From: Thalassococcus sp. S3
GTDB lineage: Bacteria > Pseudomonadota > Alphaproteobacteria > Rhodobacterales > Rhodobacteraceae
DNA length: 64,000 bases
Direction: 5' to 3'
Assembly: GCF_004216475.1 (NCBI RefSeq)
Contig: NZ_CP022303.1
Coordinates: forward strand, 4,647,001-4,711,000
Below the pieces are notes generated by a model. It did not search any database. It was not told where the DNA came from and saw nothing but the letters and a program-made list of their open reading frames with translations. Each line of letters opens with the position of its first letter. Within the stretch, counting starts at the first letter, position 1. The translations under genes and the position numbers were made by a program. Below are positions 17,738 to 26,760 of this stretch, one piece after another.

Positions 17738-18418
17738 ATGGCCGTAACCGACATCGCAGAACGCACGACCAGCACGGATCATATCTTCGAGACGCTTTAC
17801 GAGCGAATCGTCAGCCTCGATCTGCTTCCCGGAACCAAGATGTCAGAGACGGACGTCGCGAAATCGTTCGGATACTCGCGCCAGCCCGTGCGTGAGGCGT
17901 TCACGCGCCTGGCTAACCTCAATCTTTTGCTGATCCGGCCCCAACGCGCCACGATCGTGCGCCCCTTTTCCCGCGATTTGATTGCCGATGCGCGATTTCT
18001 GCGGCTGGCCATTGAGCTTGAGGTCGTTCGTCAGGCCGCTTTGTCGTCCGAACAGGCAATCGCCCTCAAACTGAACAAAAGCCTGAAAGCGCAGCGGGAG
18101 GCCATTTCCGCAGGCGACACAAAGGCCTTCCACGAACTCGACTACGACTTTCACAACCTACTTTGCGCGGCGGCTGGGCGTCCGGCCGCCTTTGATCAGA
18201 TTGCCGCGAACAAAGCCCAGGTCGACAGGCTCTGCATGCTGTCCCTGACCAGTGCCGAAGCGATGGAGACCTTGTATCAGGATCACGCCGACCTCGTCGC
18301 CGCTATTGCCGGTAATGACCCGGGCGGGGCCGATACGGTTCTGCGCCGGCATTTGAGCCGTCTCGATCCGATCATCGACGCCATATACACGACGCATCGC
18401 GGCTATTTCGAGGACTGA
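17738..18418 (+). CDS. GntR-family transcriptional regulator, FadR/FCD subfamily
   Basis: 226 residues from ATG 17738; an in-frame ATG at 17666 would extend into the promoter region. Winged-helix domain at about 12-78 (LYERIVSLDLLPGTKMSETDVAKSFG, then SRQPVREAFTRLANLNLL), followed by an all-helical FCD ligand-binding domain (LRLAIELEVVRQAA, DYDFHNLLCAAAGRP, DHADLVAAIAGND) carrying the usual D/H metal residues. It is divergent from dctPQM and the SDR gene and probably represses them in the absence of the transported substrate. Confidence 0.92.
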   Translation: MAVTDIAERTTSTDHIFETLYERIVSLDLLPGTKMSETDVAKSFGYSRQPVREAFTRLANLNLLLIRPQRATIVRPFSRDLIADARFLRLAIELEVVRQAALSSEQAIALKLNKSLKAQREAISAGDTKAFHELDYDFHNLLCAAAGRPAAFDQIAANKAQVDRLCMLSLTSAEAMETLYQDHADLVAAIAGNDPGGADTVLRRHLSRLDPIIDAIYTTHRGYFED

Positions 18419-18442
18419 CCGCATCGCGGGTTTTTGAGAGAG

Positions 18443-18518
18443 TGGTGAGCCGTGCAGGATTCGAACCTGCGACCCACTGATTAAAAGTCAGTTGCTCTAC
18501 CAACTGAGCTAACGGCCC
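18443..18518 (-). tRNA. tRNA-Lys (anticodon UUU)
   Basis: 76 bases including an encoded CCA end. On the minus strand the gene starts GGGCCGT and ends ACGGCTC-A-CCA, giving a 7-base acceptor stem with one G-T pair. The D arm contains AGCTCAGTTGGTAGAGC, the anticodon loop is CTTTTAA with anticodon TTT, and the T arm carries GGTTCGAATCC. All arms pair correctly. Confidence 0.97.
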
Positions 18519-18719
18519 ACTCTGTTTCAGCCGGATCCTGCTCTCGCTTTGCTGCCAGGAAACCTGCAGCCAACGTGCCAGAGCCAGTTTGAACATGTCT
18601 TTCAACATGCCCGGCTAGGTGACCCATCTAGAAAAGCGAAAGGGGGCGGTCAAGTCCAAAAACCCAAGTTTCGCTGCGGCATACTGGATTCACAGGGGTG
18701 GCCCAAGTATACGCGCGTC

Positions 18720-19553
18720 ATGGAAACCGATCCGACATCCCAGATGCCCTTCATGAAGATGCATGGGCTTGGAAACGACTTCGTCGTTCTTGACCAACGT
18801 GGCCAGGCGCCTGCGGTGTCGGAACGGCTTGTGGCCGGTCTCGCGGATCGGCACCGGGGGGTGGGCTTTGATCAGCTTGCCGCGATCTCGGACGGTGCGG
18901 AAGATGCGCATCTGACCTTCTACAACGCGGACGGATCAATGTCCGCGGCCTGTGGAAATGCGACACGATGCGTGGCGCGCTATCTCATGGATGAAACCGG
19001 ACGGGATGCGGTCAGGCTGACCACGGATCGCGGCGTCTTGGAGGCGGTCGATGCCGGCGGCGGGCTCGTCTCCGTCAACATGGGCGCGCCCCAGCTGGAC
19101 TGGCGGGACATTCCCCTGTCGCATGACATGGATATCGACGCCTTGCCCATAGACGGCGCGCCGATGGCCACGGGTATGGGCAATCCCCATTGCACCTTCT
19201 TTGTCGAGAACGCAGAGGCCGAAGACCTTCAGGCATACGGTCAGCGCTATGAAACACACGAATTCTTTCCCGAACGTACCAATGTTCAGGTGGTCTCTCT
19301 TACCGGTCCGAACAGCCTGCGGGTCCGGGTATGGGAACGCGGTGTGGGCCACACATTGGCGTCCGGCTCTTCGTCCTGCGCGGTGGCCGTGGCCGCGGCC
19401 CGCCGTGGCCTGACCGACCGGCAGGTCACTTTGCATCTCGACGGTGGGGCGCTTTCCGTCCACTGGACAGACATTGGCGTCTGGATGACGGGCCCGACGA
19501 TGCATGTCTTCTCTGGAACACTCACCCCTGCGTTTCTGGAGGCCTGGTCATGA
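18720..19553 (+). CDS. dapF: Diaminopimelate epimerase
   Basis: 277 residues. Converts LL- to meso-diaminopimelate for lysine and peptidoglycan synthesis. The N-terminal [11 protein letters not shown] and both catalytic cysteines are present: C78 in [10 protein letters not shown] and C220 in [13 protein letters not shown], the latter with SSS replacing the commoner TGA. The ATG at 18720 was taken; an alternative ATG at 18744 (MPFMKMHG) would remove eight residues, and neither has a strong ribosome site. Its stop overlaps the mtaB start (ATGA), so the two genes are cotranslated. Confidence 0.95.
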   Translation: METDPTSQMPFMKMHGLGNDFVVLDQRGQAPAVSERLVAGLADRHRGVGFDQLAAISDGAEDAHLTFYNADGSMSAACGNATRCVARYLMDETGRDAVRLTTDRGVLEAVDAGGGLVSVNMGAPQLDWRDIPLSHDMDIDALPIDGAPMATGMGNPHCTFFVENAEAEDLQAYGQRYETHEFFPERTNVQVVSLTGPNSLRVRVWERGVGHTLASGSSSCAVAVAAARRGLTDRQVTLHLDGGALSVHWTDIGVWMTGPTMHVFSGTLTPAFLEAWS

Positions 19554-20812
19554 CAGCGCCTGTCTTCACGACGCTCGGCTGCCGGCTCAACGCCTATGAA
19601 ACCGAAGCGATGAAGGAACTTTCCGCCGAGGCCGGCCTTTCCAACGCGGTTGTCGTCAATACCTGCGCGGTCACGGCAGAGGCTGTGCGGAAGGCTCGGC
19701 AAGAGATCCGCAAGCTGCGCCGCGATCATCCCGATGCGCGCCTTATCGTAACAGGCTGCGCCGCTCAGACAGAACCGGACACTTTCGCAAGCATGGACGA
19801 AGTGGATGCGGTGATTGGCAATACCGAAAAAATGCAGGCCGATACCTGGGCCGGGCTGGCGGCGGACTTCATCGGTGAAACCGAAGCCGTTCAGGTGGAC
19901 GACATCATGTCCGTCACCGAAACGGCGGGGCATCTGATCGACGGGTTCGGCACCCGCTCCCGTGCCTATGTTCAGGTCCAGAACGGCTGCGATCATCGCT
20001 GTACGTTCTGCATCATTCCGTTTGGCCGGGGCAATTCCCGCTCCGTGCCCGCCGGCGTCGTGGTCGATCAGATCAAGCGCCTTGTCGATCGCGGCTATAA
20101 CGAAGTGGTCCTCACGGGGGTCGATCTCACCAGTTGGGGCGCGGACCTGCCCGCAGAACCGCGCCTTGGCGATCTGGTGCTGCGCATCCTCAAGCTGGTG
20201 CCCGATCTTCCCCGCCTGCGGATCAGCTCCATCGATTCGATCGAAGTGGACGATGCGCTGATGCAGGCCATCGCGACCGAGCCGCGCCTGATGCCCCACC
20301 TGCATCTGTCCTTGCAGCACGGCGACGACCTGATCCTGAAGCGGATGAAGCGCCGTCATCTGCGAGACGACGCCATTCGCTTTTGCGAGGAGGCGCGCAG
20401 GCTGCGGCCCGACATGACATTCGGGGCGGACATCATCGCAGGCTTTCCGACCGAAACAGAGGCGATGTTCGAAAACGCCCTGCGCCTTGTCGATGAGTGT
20501 GATCTGACCTGGCTGCATGTCTTCCCCTATTCGCCCCGGCCCGGCACACCGGCGGCGCGCATGCCGCAGGTGCATGGGCGGGCGATAAAGGATCGTGCGG
20601 CCCGGCTTCGCAAGGCGGGCGCGGCCCGGACCGAACGACATATGAAGGCTCAGATCGGCCGGACCCACAACGTGCTGATGGAAAACCCTCATATGGGCCG
20701 CACGGAACAATTTGCAGAGGTGTCGGTTAAAGACCCGCAGCCGGAAGGGCAGATTGTCCAGCTCCGCACCACCGGCTATGACGGAACGCGCCTCACAGCG
20801 CGCTTATTTTGA
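19550..20812 (+). CDS. mtaB: tRNA threonylcarbamoyladenosine methylthiotransferase MtaB
   Basis: 420 residues from ATG 19550, overlapping dapF by ATGA. Radical SAM enzyme that adds a methylthio group to t6A37 of tRNAs, giving ms2t6A. The N-terminal MTTase domain has its three cysteines in TLGCRLN, VNTCAVT and TGCAAQ; the radical SAM cluster motif is C147-x3-C151-x2-C154 (CDHRCTFC) followed by [12 protein letters not shown], characteristic of MtaB rather than MiaB. The C-terminal TRAM-like segment is short. The adjacency to dapF is a common alphaproteobacterial order and need not imply a functional link. Confidence 0.94.
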   Translation: MTAPVFTTLGCRLNAYETEAMKELSAEAGLSNAVVVNTCAVTAEAVRKARQEIRKLRRDHPDARLIVTGCAAQTEPDTFASMDEVDAVIGNTEKMQADTWAGLAADFIGETEAVQVDDIMSVTETAGHLIDGFGTRSRAYVQVQNGCDHRCTFCIIPFGRGNSRSVPAGVVVDQIKRLVDRGYNEVVLTGVDLTSWGADLPAEPRLGDLVLRILKLVPDLPRLRISSIDSIEVDDALMQAIATEPRLMPHLHLSLQHGDDLILKRMKRRHLRDDAIRFCEEARRLRPDMTFGADIIAGFPTETEAMFENALRLVDECDLTWLHVFPYSPRPGTPAARMPQVHGRAIKDRAARLRKAGAARTERHMKAQIGRTHNVLMENPHMGRTEQFAEVSVKDPQPEGQIVQLRTTGYDGTRLTARLF

Positions 20813-20836
20813 TATATTCTTTTCCTGGGAGGTTTC

Positions 20837-21514
20837 ATGTTCAAGGATCCCCTGCCAAAGACCGGTTTTCTCGCAAACGCTTCAGAAGAACTCGTGCGCC
20901 TTCTCGATGCGCTGGCCAGTGAGGAGACACTCTCATCCGGCGATGTCCTGTTCGAACAAGGTGATGAGGGGGACGCTCTTTTCGTAATCACGCGCGGACA
21001 ACTCGAATTCTCCGTGCTGTCCATGGATGGCCGCAAGCTGGCGCTCGACGTGATGAAGGCCGGCGCGCTTTTCGGAGAGATCGCGCTTTTCGATCCGGGC
21101 CCGCGCACGGCCACCGCCACGGCGCTGACCGAAAGCCGGGTCTTGCGGGTCAAGTACGCGGATGTGCTGGATGCCATTCACAAGACACCTCACCTCGCAA
21201 TTGATCTGATCCGCCTTGCCGGTCAGCGGATGCGCTGGATGAACAGCCAATTGAACGACCAGGTCTTTCTGCCATTGCCGACGCGCCTCGCCAGAAAGAT
21301 CCTGCATCTGCTTCCGGACGAGGCCCAGGCCGATCAACCGTCGCTGAAACTGTCTCAGGCAGAGCTGGCGGACTTTGTCGGCGCCACGCGGGAAGCCGTA
21401 TCCAAGACGCTGGCCACATGGCGCCGCGCGGATGTGGTCGAGGCGTCCCGTGGCGGACTGACCATTCTGGATCGAACAACGCTTCGCGCGATGGCGGAAC
21501 TCGACCAGATATAA
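20837..21514 (+). CDS. Crp/Fnr-family transcriptional regulator, CRP-like
   Basis: 225 residues. N-terminal cyclic-nucleotide-binding fold with the cassette FGEIALFDPGPRTATATA (E81, R90, T91), comparable to the cAMP contacts of CRP. No N-terminal cysteine cluster, so it is not an oxygen-sensing FNR. C-terminal helix-turn-helix with recognition helix TREAVSKTL (R185, E186), like the RE pair of CRP that reads TGTGA. A TGTGA-N6-TCACA box lies 10 bases after its stop codon. It starts 24 bases after mtaB. cAMP as effector is likely but not proven. Confidence 0.88.
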   Translation: MFKDPLPKTGFLANASEELVRLLDALASEETLSSGDVLFEQGDEGDALFVITRGQLEFSVLSMDGRKLALDVMKAGALFGEIALFDPGPRTATATALTESRVLRVKYADVLDAIHKTPHLAIDLIRLAGQRMRWMNSQLNDQVFLPLPTRLARKILHLLPDEAQADQPSLKLSQAELADFVGATREAVSKTLATWRRADVVEASRGGLTILDRTTLRAMAELDQI

Positions 21515-21524
21515 ATCCCGCGAC

Positions 21525-21540
21525 TGTGAGCCAGTTCACA
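21525..21540. promoter_or_regulatory. CRP-type binding site
   Basis: TGTGAGCCAGTTCACA, an exact match to the TGTGA-N6-TCACA consensus of CRP. Its centre (21532.5) is 41.5 bases before 21574, and a weak -10-like CATATT lies at 21562-21567, which is the class II activation geometry. The regulator encoded just upstream has a CRP-like recognition helix. A plus-strand transcript from here would enter non-coding sequence. Confidence 0.6.
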
Positions 21541-21573
21541 GACCCCAAATCACCCACGTGACATATTGAATGC

Positions 21574-21840
21574 GTCGATGGCGCAAAGGTGCAACCCTTT
21601 CCAGGGCCCGTAACCCTAGTCGCCACGCGACAGGACACGTTTGGGTTAGACACTGACTGAGTGATGCAGAAGCCGGCCTGATATCCGCCCGTCCGGGTGG
21701 TGATTTGTCGGGTTCTACAGATCGGCTACTAGTTCCGGGCCGCTCTGATGGGTTCACTTGGGCGTTGCGGTCGGTGATCTGCGGGTGTGAGTGCATGCGC
21801 AGATAAAAGCCCCCCGCGAAATTAGGCGCGGGGGGCTTTT
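21574..21840 (+). ncRNA. Candidate small RNA ending at a strong hairpin
   Basis: The ~270 bases after the CRP-type box hold no credible gene on either strand but contain hairpins: CCGCCCG/CGGGTGG near 21690, then ATCTGCG (21777-21783)/CGCAGAT (21798-21804), directly followed by the terminator at 21805-21840. The start is a guess from the box position. The sequence does not match tmRNA, RNase P RNA or SRP RNA hallmarks that I know. Alternative: plain 3' untranslated region shared by convergent operons. Confidence 0.35.
21805..21840. terminator. Bidirectional rho-independent terminator
   Basis: Perfect 14-base arms AAAAGCCCCCCGCG (21805-21818) and CGCGGGGGGCTTTT (21827-21840) with an 8-base loop; T-runs result on both strands. 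It lies between the Crp gene (plus) and petC (minus) and should terminate petABC transcripts as well as any plus-strand transcript. Confidence 0.93.
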
Positions 21841-21867
21841 TCTTTTAGATCTGTTTGGTCCGACGGA

Positions 21868-22662
21868 TCAGCTGGACTTTTTGCCCTTCACCGGCGCCCA
21901 GATCCGCTTGTTCGTCAGATACAGCAACACCGACAGGATGGTCAGGAACATCACCCCGACAAATCCGGCCTGCTTGCGCGCCATCATCTTCGGCTCAGCC
22001 GTCCACATCAAAAACGCCGAAACGTCTTCTGACAGGTGATACACATCGTTTGCATGGCCGTCTGCGAACTCGACCTGCTCGTCATAAAGCGGTGGCGCCA
22101 TCGCGATCCAGCCACCGGGGAACGCGGTGTTCTCGTACAGGATCGCACCCGCTTCTTCTTTCTCGTTACCGGTATACCCGGTGAGGAGAGAGGCGATATA
22201 TTCCGGGCCACCCATCCCTTTGAAAAGCTGGTTCAGCCCCAGGCCGTAGGGGCCGTGAAACCCCGCGCGACCCTTCGCCATAAGGCTCAGGTCGGGTGCA
22301 TTCTCCAGGCTGGATTCCGGGAAATGATCCGTAGGCACCGCCGGGCGAAAGTCGTCCAGTTCAGCGTCGAACACTTCGAAATTGTCCGACGCGTAGGCGC
22401 GCACCTGATCGTCAGGCAGGTTCGGCCCGCCTTCATCCCCCAGGGTGCGCAGCGGCACATATTCCAAGCCATGACATGCCGCGCAGACCTCGGTGTAGAT
22501 CTGCAAACCGCGCTGCAGCTGGTTTTGATCATACGTTCCGAACGGGCCTTCAAACGAAAAGTCGAAGTCCTCGATCTTGGTGTCGTAGGCGCCTGCCGCA
22601 TAACTCGCGGCAGGTGTCAGGACGAGGGCCGCAATCGCCGAGATTGCAAGTTTCTTGAACAT
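21868..22662 (-). CDS. petC: Cytochrome c1 of the bc1 complex
   Basis: 264 residues from ATG 22662. Signal peptide ending near SYAAGA, haem-c site C60-A-A-C63-H64, methionine ligand region [10 protein letters not shown], and a C-terminal anchor ([23 protein letters not shown], in part). It carries electrons from the Rieske protein to soluble or membrane cytochrome c in the periplasm. Third gene of petABC, 19 bases after petB, followed by a strong terminator. Confidence 0.96.
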   Translation of the reverse strand: MFKKLAISAIAALVLTPAASYAAGAYDTKIEDFDFSFEGPFGTYDQNQLQRGLQIYTEVCAACHGLEYVPLRTLGDEGGPNLPDDQVRAYASDNFEVFDAELDDFRPAVPTDHFPESSLENAPDLSLMAKGRAGFHGPYGLGLNQLFKGMGGPEYIASLLTGYTGNEKEEAGAILYENTAFPGGWIAMAPPLYDEQVEFADGHANDVYHLSEDVSAFLMWTAEPKMMARKQAGFVGVMFLTILSVLLYLTNKRIWAPVKGKKSS

Positions 22663-22681
22663 GGTTTTCCCAGTCCTTTCG

Positions 22682-24034
22682 TTACTCTGCCGGGGTGGCC
22701 TGAGGGGCTGCGCCCTTGGCACCGTCGGTGGATTTACCGTAATGCGCTTCGAAGTCCTCTTCGATGCTTGCAGGCGGCACGTCCGGTTTCTCGATCACGC
22801 CCAGCAACGGCAGGATGATCAGGAAGTATGCGAACCAATAGGCTGATCCGATCAGCGCGATATAGGGATAGATCCCTTCCGCCGGCATCGCGCCCACCCA
22901 GGTCAGCACGACAAAGTTCACGACAAAAAGCGCAAACCACCATTTGAACATCGGACGATACCGGCCCGAGCGCACCGACGAAGTGTCGAGCCACGGCGCC
23001 AGCGCCATGACCGCGATCGCGCCAAACATCGCCAGCACACCAAAGAAGGTGGAGTCGATGATGCCACCGGTAATCCAGTTCGCCGCAATCACGACCCAGA
23101 CGTCACCGTCAAAGGCCCGCAGGATCGCGTAGAACGGCAGGAAGTACCATTCCGGCACGATGTGCGACGGCGTCACCAGCGCATTCGCCTCGATATAGTT
23201 GTCCGGGTGGCCCAGATAGTTCGGCATGAAGCCCACGATCGCCCAGAACACCGCCAGGATCACTGCCAGTGCGAACAGATCCTTGATCACGAAATAGGGC
23301 CAGAACGGCAGGGTGTCTTTCTCCGCCTCTTCCTTGGAGCCGCGGCGCACTTCAACACCCGTCGGGTTGTTGTTACCCGTGGTGTGGAAGGCCCAGATAT
23401 GCACGATCACGAGACCGGCAATCACGAACGGCAGCAGATAGTGCAGCGAGAAGAAGCGGTTCAGCGTGGCATTGTCCACGGCAGGTCCGCCCAGCAGCCA
23501 GGTCTGGATCGCCTCGCCGACAAACGGGATGGCGCCGAAGAGGCCGGTGATCACCGTGGCGCCCCAGAACGACATCTGACCCCAGGGCAGAACGTAGCCC
23601 ATAAAGGCCGTACCCATCATCAGCAGGTAGATGAGCATCCCGATGATCCACGTAATCTCACGCGGGGATTTGTACGAGCCGTAGTAAAGGCCACGGAAGA
23701 TGTGCGCATAGACGGCGATAAAGAACAGCGAAGCACCATTCTGGTGGATGTAGCGCAGCATATGCCCGCCATTCACGTTCCGCATGATGTGCTCGACCGA
23801 GGCGAAGGCCAGGTCGACATGCGGTGTGTAATGCATCACCAGCACGATACCGGTCACGATCTGCAGCACCAGGCAGAAGGTCAGCACGATGCCCCAGATC
23901 CACATCCAGTTCAGGTTCTTGGGTGTGGGGATCATGATCGTGTCATACATCAGCCCGACAACAGGCAGACGCGAGTGCAACCACTTCTCTCCGGAAGATT
24001 TTGGTTCGTAATGATCGTGTGGAATTCCAGACAT
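22682..24034 (-). CDS. petB: Cytochrome b of the bc1 complex
   Basis: 450 residues with eight membrane helices. Quinol-oxidation residues are in the [14 protein letters not shown] segment (PEWY at the Qo site), with the conserved [17 protein letters not shown] and histidines in helices B and D ([34 protein letters not shown] in part) for the two haems. The C-terminal tail beyond the last helix is longer and polar, as in Rhodobacter. Starts 12 bases after petA. Confidence 0.97.
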   Translation of the reverse strand: MSGIPHDHYEPKSSGEKWLHSRLPVVGLMYDTIMIPTPKNLNWMWIWGIVLTFCLVLQIVTGIVLVMHYTPHVDLAFASVEHIMRNVNGGHMLRYIHQNGASLFFIAVYAHIFRGLYYGSYKSPREITWIIGMLIYLLMMGTAFMGYVLPWGQMSFWGATVITGLFGAIPFVGEAIQTWLLGGPAVDNATLNRFFSLHYLLPFVIAGLVIVHIWAFHTTGNNNPTGVEVRRGSKEEAEKDTLPFWPYFVIKDLFALAVILAVFWAIVGFMPNYLGHPDNYIEANALVTPSHIVPEWYFLPFYAILRAFDGDVWVVIAANWITGGIIDSTFFGVLAMFGAIAVMALAPWLDTSSVRSGRYRPMFKWWFALFVVNFVVLTWVGAMPAEGIYPYIALIGSAYWFAYFLIILPLLGVIEKPDVPPASIEEDFEAHYGKSTDGAKGAAPQATPAE

Positions 24035-24046
24035 GTCTCCCCTCCC

Positions 24047-24607
24047 TTACCCGAGTTGAATCGTTGTCTCGTCGACGAAGACCGCTTCCGGTACAGGAAG
24101 GTTCTCCGGCGCCGGGCCACGGCGAATGCGGCCCGCCGTGTCGTAGTGTGAGCCGTGGCAGGGGCAGAACCAGCCATTGAAATCGCCGGCCCCGTCACCC
24201 AGAGGTACACAGCCCAGGTGGGTGCAGACGCCTTGCATCACCAGCCATTCGCCCGCTTCGTCCAGCGTGCGGTTTTCGTCAGAGGCCGGTGCCTCCCCGA
24301 TATTTTCGTTCCTTGCGTCCCGATCAGGAAGGTCCGACAGTTCGACCGCGCGCGCCTGCTCGATCTCTTCCTCCGTGCGGCGCCGGATAAAGACGGGTTT
24401 GCCAAGGAACTTCACGCTGATCTGCGTGCCGGGCTCGACCCCGCCCACATCGACGCGGATCGACGACAGCGCCTGAACGTCCGCGGACGGGTTCATCTGA
24501 TTGACCAGCGGCCACACGGCGGCCCCTGCGGTTACGGCACCTGCGCCAGCCGTGGCGTAGTAGAGGAAATCTCTCCGGGTGCCTTCGTGGTCTTCTGCGT
24601 GGGACAC
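24047..24607 (-). CDS. petA: Ubiquinol-cytochrome c reductase iron-sulfur (Rieske) subunit
   Basis: 186 residues. A twin-arginine-type N-terminus ([10 protein letters not shown]) precedes the single membrane anchor, and the cluster ligands are C128/H130 with C133 in CTHLGC and C148/C150/H151 in [10 protein letters not shown]133 and C150 form the stabilising disulfide of Rieske proteins. An insertion of about 30 acidic residues between 95 and 115 is usual in alphaproteobacterial versions. First gene of petABC; the 176 bases upstream should contain its promoter. Confidence 0.97.
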   Translation of the reverse strand: MSHAEDHEGTRRDFLYYATAGAGAVTAGAAVWPLVNQMNPSADVQALSSIRVDVGGVEPGTQISVKFLGKPVFIRRRTEEEIEQARAVELSDLPDRDARNENIGEAPASDENRTLDEAGEWLVMQGVCTHLGCVPLGDGAGDFNGWFCPCHGSHYDTAGRIRRGPAPENLPVPEAVFVDETTIQLG

Positions 24608-24783
24608 GAGGTTTACTCCATTCCAGTCATCGGGCCGATATCGACCAAATACCTAAACAGACCGTCAAAAAATGCGGCCATCTTGCGGCGTATTTAGCGG
24701 GGGGTCCCCACTCCGTCCAGTAAAGAGGGGGAGGCGAGTGGTCGCAGGCCGTAACCCGGTCTCATCAACCCCAAGATATGGGG

Positions 24784-25398
24784 TCATCCCCCCTCGGGAG
24801 GCACAGTTTCAGCCAGGCTCGGTCGGGCCGACATCGTCTCGAACCAGGCCGCAAGCGCATCATTCCCGTTGCGCCAGCCATAAGAGTCGTGCCGGAAATC
24901 GACATAGCCCAGCGCGCAGGCCACCGCGATCTGACCCATGTCCAGTTTGCCCGCCAGATGGCTCATCCAGCGCGTGTTCAATGCGGTACAGGCCCTCTCG
25001 ATCTTGGACCATTGAGCCGCGCTCCAATCCTCCCACTGCATACCGTCCGGGCGCAGCCGCCGTTCATAGGTCATCAGCAAAGCGGCATCCAGGATCCCAT
25101 CGGCCAACGCCTCCAGCGTCAGCGTCTCCCAGCGTCTCGGGCCCTCCGGATAAAGCCCGCCCTTCCCGCGGTCATCCAGATAGGCGCAGATCACCCGACT
25201 GTCGAAGAGCGTTGGCCCTTCGGGTCGCTCAAGTGCCGGGATCTTGGCCAGCGGGTTCTTTGGCAGCAGAATATCCGTCGGTGCCGTGGGCGCCGTGCTC
25301 GACTGGACCAGCTCGACATCTCCGATCTGCCCCGTCTCGTGCAACAGCACCATGACCTTCCGCACATAGGGTGAGGTCGGACTGTAATAGAGTTTCAT
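24784..25398 (-). CDS. Glutathione S-transferase family protein
   Basis: 204 residues from ATG 25398, with GGGAG eight bases upstream. Thioredoxin-like N-terminal domain (MKLYYSPTSPYVRKVMVLLHE, with S7/S10 in the usual active-site stretch) with the cis-proline region AKIPALER and the glutathione-contact DSRVICAYLD, then a helical C-terminal domain. Such proteins conjugate glutathione or reduce peroxides; the specific substrate is unknown. It follows the PaiB-like gene by 28 bases and is probably in the same operon. Confidence 0.9.
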   Translation of the reverse strand: MKLYYSPTSPYVRKVMVLLHETGQIGDVELVQSSTAPTAPTDILLPKNPLAKIPALERPEGPTLFDSRVICAYLDDRGKGGLYPEGPRRWETLTLEALADGILDAALLMTYERRLRPDGMQWEDWSAAQWSKIERACTALNTRWMSHLAGKLDMGQIAVACALGYVDFRHDSYGWRNGNDALAAWFETMSARPSLAETVPPEGG

Positions 25399-25426
25399 CG
25401 CAATCTCCCTTCGCCGCACCGGCACC

Positions 25427-26041
25427 CTAGGCGCCGCGCATCAGCGCCGCAAGCGCTGCCAGATCCGTTCCGATCCCATAGCCTTCGACATGATCGGCCG
25501 CGCGCAGACGCACGTCGTCCGGCTTGTTCTGGTTCAGCTTCCAGGTGCCCTGCACATCCTCGATCCGCATCCGGCAGGGCACGATCATCCGCATCATCTT
25601 CTCCATCACGCCGTCCGACATCTTGTCCGAGGTCCAGGGCGCCTTCGGCAGCAATCTCTCCTCAAAGAAGGCCGCTTGCCGATCCAGCAGCGCGTGCAAG
25701 TCCTCCTGTGGCCGCTTCTCCAGCGTGCCGGTCAAATGCACCGCCACGTAATTCCACGTCGGCACCTGATCCTCCGCCCCGTACCAGTCCGGAGACACGT
25801 AGCTGTCCGGCCCCGACACCGCGACGCGAGCCCGCAAGGGCTCAAGGAGCGCGCGCGCAATGGGATTCGACCGCACCAGATGCAAATGTAACCACGCCCC
25901 GTCCTCATCGATAAGAAACGGCACATGCGACAGCATCGGCGCCCCCTCGGCCTCCACCGCCAGCACGCCAAAGGCCCTGTCCCTCGCAAAGGCAAGGTTC
26001 TCCGCTGCCTCTTGCGTGTGAAAAACCGGGTTGGGATGCAT
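25427..26041 (-). CDS. FMN-binding PaiB-like protein (FMN-binding split barrel)
   Basis: 204 residues from ATG 26041, chosen because GGAG lies six bases upstream inside the 12 bases that separate it from an earlier ATG at 26053. Motifs of the PaiB / transcriptional-regulator-like family: MHPNPVF at the N-terminus, HLHLVRSNPIARALL, GPDSYVSPDWY and VPTWNYVAVHLTG, and the C-terminal IVPCRMRIEDVQGTWKLNQNKPD, which bind FMN in this fold. The name 'negative regulator' comes from Bacillus PaiB; enzymatic or protease-related roles are also proposed. It is divergent from the FMN riboswitch, and carries one copy of an exact 32-base repeat at 25820-25851. Confidence 0.88.
   Translation of the reverse strand: MHPNPVFHTQEAAENLAFARDRAFGVLAVEAEGAPMLSHVPFLIDEDGAWLHLHLVRSNPIARALLEPLRARVAVSGPDSYVSPDWYGAEDQVPTWNYVAVHLTGTLEKRPQEDLHALLDRQAAFFEERLLPKAPWTSDKMSDGVMEKMMRMIVPCRMRIEDVQGTWKLNQNKPDDVRLRAADHVEGYGIGTDLAALAALMRGA
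25820..25851. repeat. 32-base dispersed repeat, intragenic copy
   Basis: Identical over 32 bases to 56592-56623. Core is the hairpin GAGCCC-GCAA-GGGCTC (plus strand), flanked by CGCGACGC and AAGGAGCG. Here it lies inside the PaiB-like gene and encodes, in frame, the LLEPLRARVA stretch. Confidence 0.9.
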
Positions 26042-26106
26042 CTGCCCCTCCATTCGACCACACGTCGCTCTTGCAGGGCCGCCCCGTCTTTTGCAACCAT
26101 GTCCCT

Positions 26107-26243
26107 GTTCTCAGGGCGGGGTGAAATTCCCCACCGGCGGTATGCGGGCACCGACCCGTAAGCCCGCGAGCGGCCTCATGCGAGGTGTCAGCAGATCTGG
26201 TGAGAGGCCAGAGCCGACGGTGACAGTCCGGATGAAAGAGGAC
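26107..26243 (+). promoter_or_regulatory. FMN riboswitch (RFN element)
   Basis: Classic RFN sequence: AGGGCGGGGTGAAATTCCCC then ACCGGCGGT, the GAGCGG block, GAGAGGCCAGAGCCGACGG (in part) and ACAGTCCGGATGAAAGA. Terminal stem P1 pairs GTTCTC (26107-26112) with GAGGAC (26238-26243). It precedes ribH2 by 79 bases and should reduce its expression when FMN is abundant. Confidence 0.97.
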
Positions 26244-26322
26244 GCGCAGGCGCGCCGCTTCCCATGCGGCGTCTCTGCTCGTGATCGCCTTGGGTGCCGT
26301 GTCTGAACCAAAGGAGATCACT

Positions 26323-26760
26323 ATGACACACACCCGCTACGCCTTCATCAAGGCCAACTGGCATGCCGAGATCGTCACCCGCGCGCTCGACGGCTTTGCC
26401 GAACTCATCCCGATGAGCCAGATTGACGTCTTCGACGTGCCCGGCGCGTTCGAGATGCCCCTGCTCGCCCGTGACCTCGCCCAGACCGGACGCTACGGCG
26501 CCGTCGCCTGTGCAGCCTTCGTCGTGGATGGCGGTATCTACCGCCATGATTTCGTCGCCCAGGCCGTGGTCGACGGATTGATGCGGGCCGGCCTCGACAG
26601 CGGTGTGCCCGTCCTGTCGGTCTCGCTCACCCCGCATCAATACCAGGAAACCGACCACCACAACGCGATCTTCAAAGCGCATTTCATCGAAAAGGGACGG
26701 GAGGCCGCCCGTGCGGCCCTCACCATCGGCGAAACCCGCCGGATGCTCAGTGCCGCCTAA
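26323..26760 (+). CDS. ribH2: 6,7-dimethyl-8-ribityllumazine synthase, type II (RibH2)
   Basis: 145 residues from ATG 26323 with AAGGAG six bases upstream. Condenses the pyrimidine and dihydroxybutanone phosphate precursors in riboflavin synthesis. VPGAFEMPLLAR and the catalytic histidine H75 in VVDGGIYRHDFVAQAVVDGL are the marks of the RibH2 type known from Brucella and Mesorhizobium, in which the usual RGxTxHF motif is replaced by GGIYRH. Such organisms usually have another lumazine synthase in the main rib operon. Placement as a lone gene behind an FMN riboswitch matches the known situation of Brucella ribH2. Stop codon overlaps that of thiQ on the other strand. Confidence 0.95.
   Translation: MTHTRYAFIKANWHAEIVTRALDGFAELIPMSQIDVFDVPGAFEMPLLARDLAQTGRYGAVACAAFVVDGGIYRHDFVAQAVVDGLMRAGLDSGVPVLSVSLTPHQYQETDHHNAIFKAHFIEKGREAARAALTIGETRRMLSAA

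Noticed and set aside
21541..21804. Match to tmRNA, RNase P RNA or SRP RNA
   Set aside because: None of the conserved landmarks of these RNAs could be found; recorded only as a candidate small RNA.
23162..24151. 329-codon plus-strand open frame opposite petB/petA
   Set aside because: Composition is antisense-like (His, Arg, Asp, Gln runs); cytochrome b is certain on the other strand.
26244..26300. GC hairpin after the FMN riboswitch aptamer as a terminator
   Set aside because: A GCCGC/GCGGC stem exists but no T-run follows; could be part of a translation-control expression platform, not provable here.
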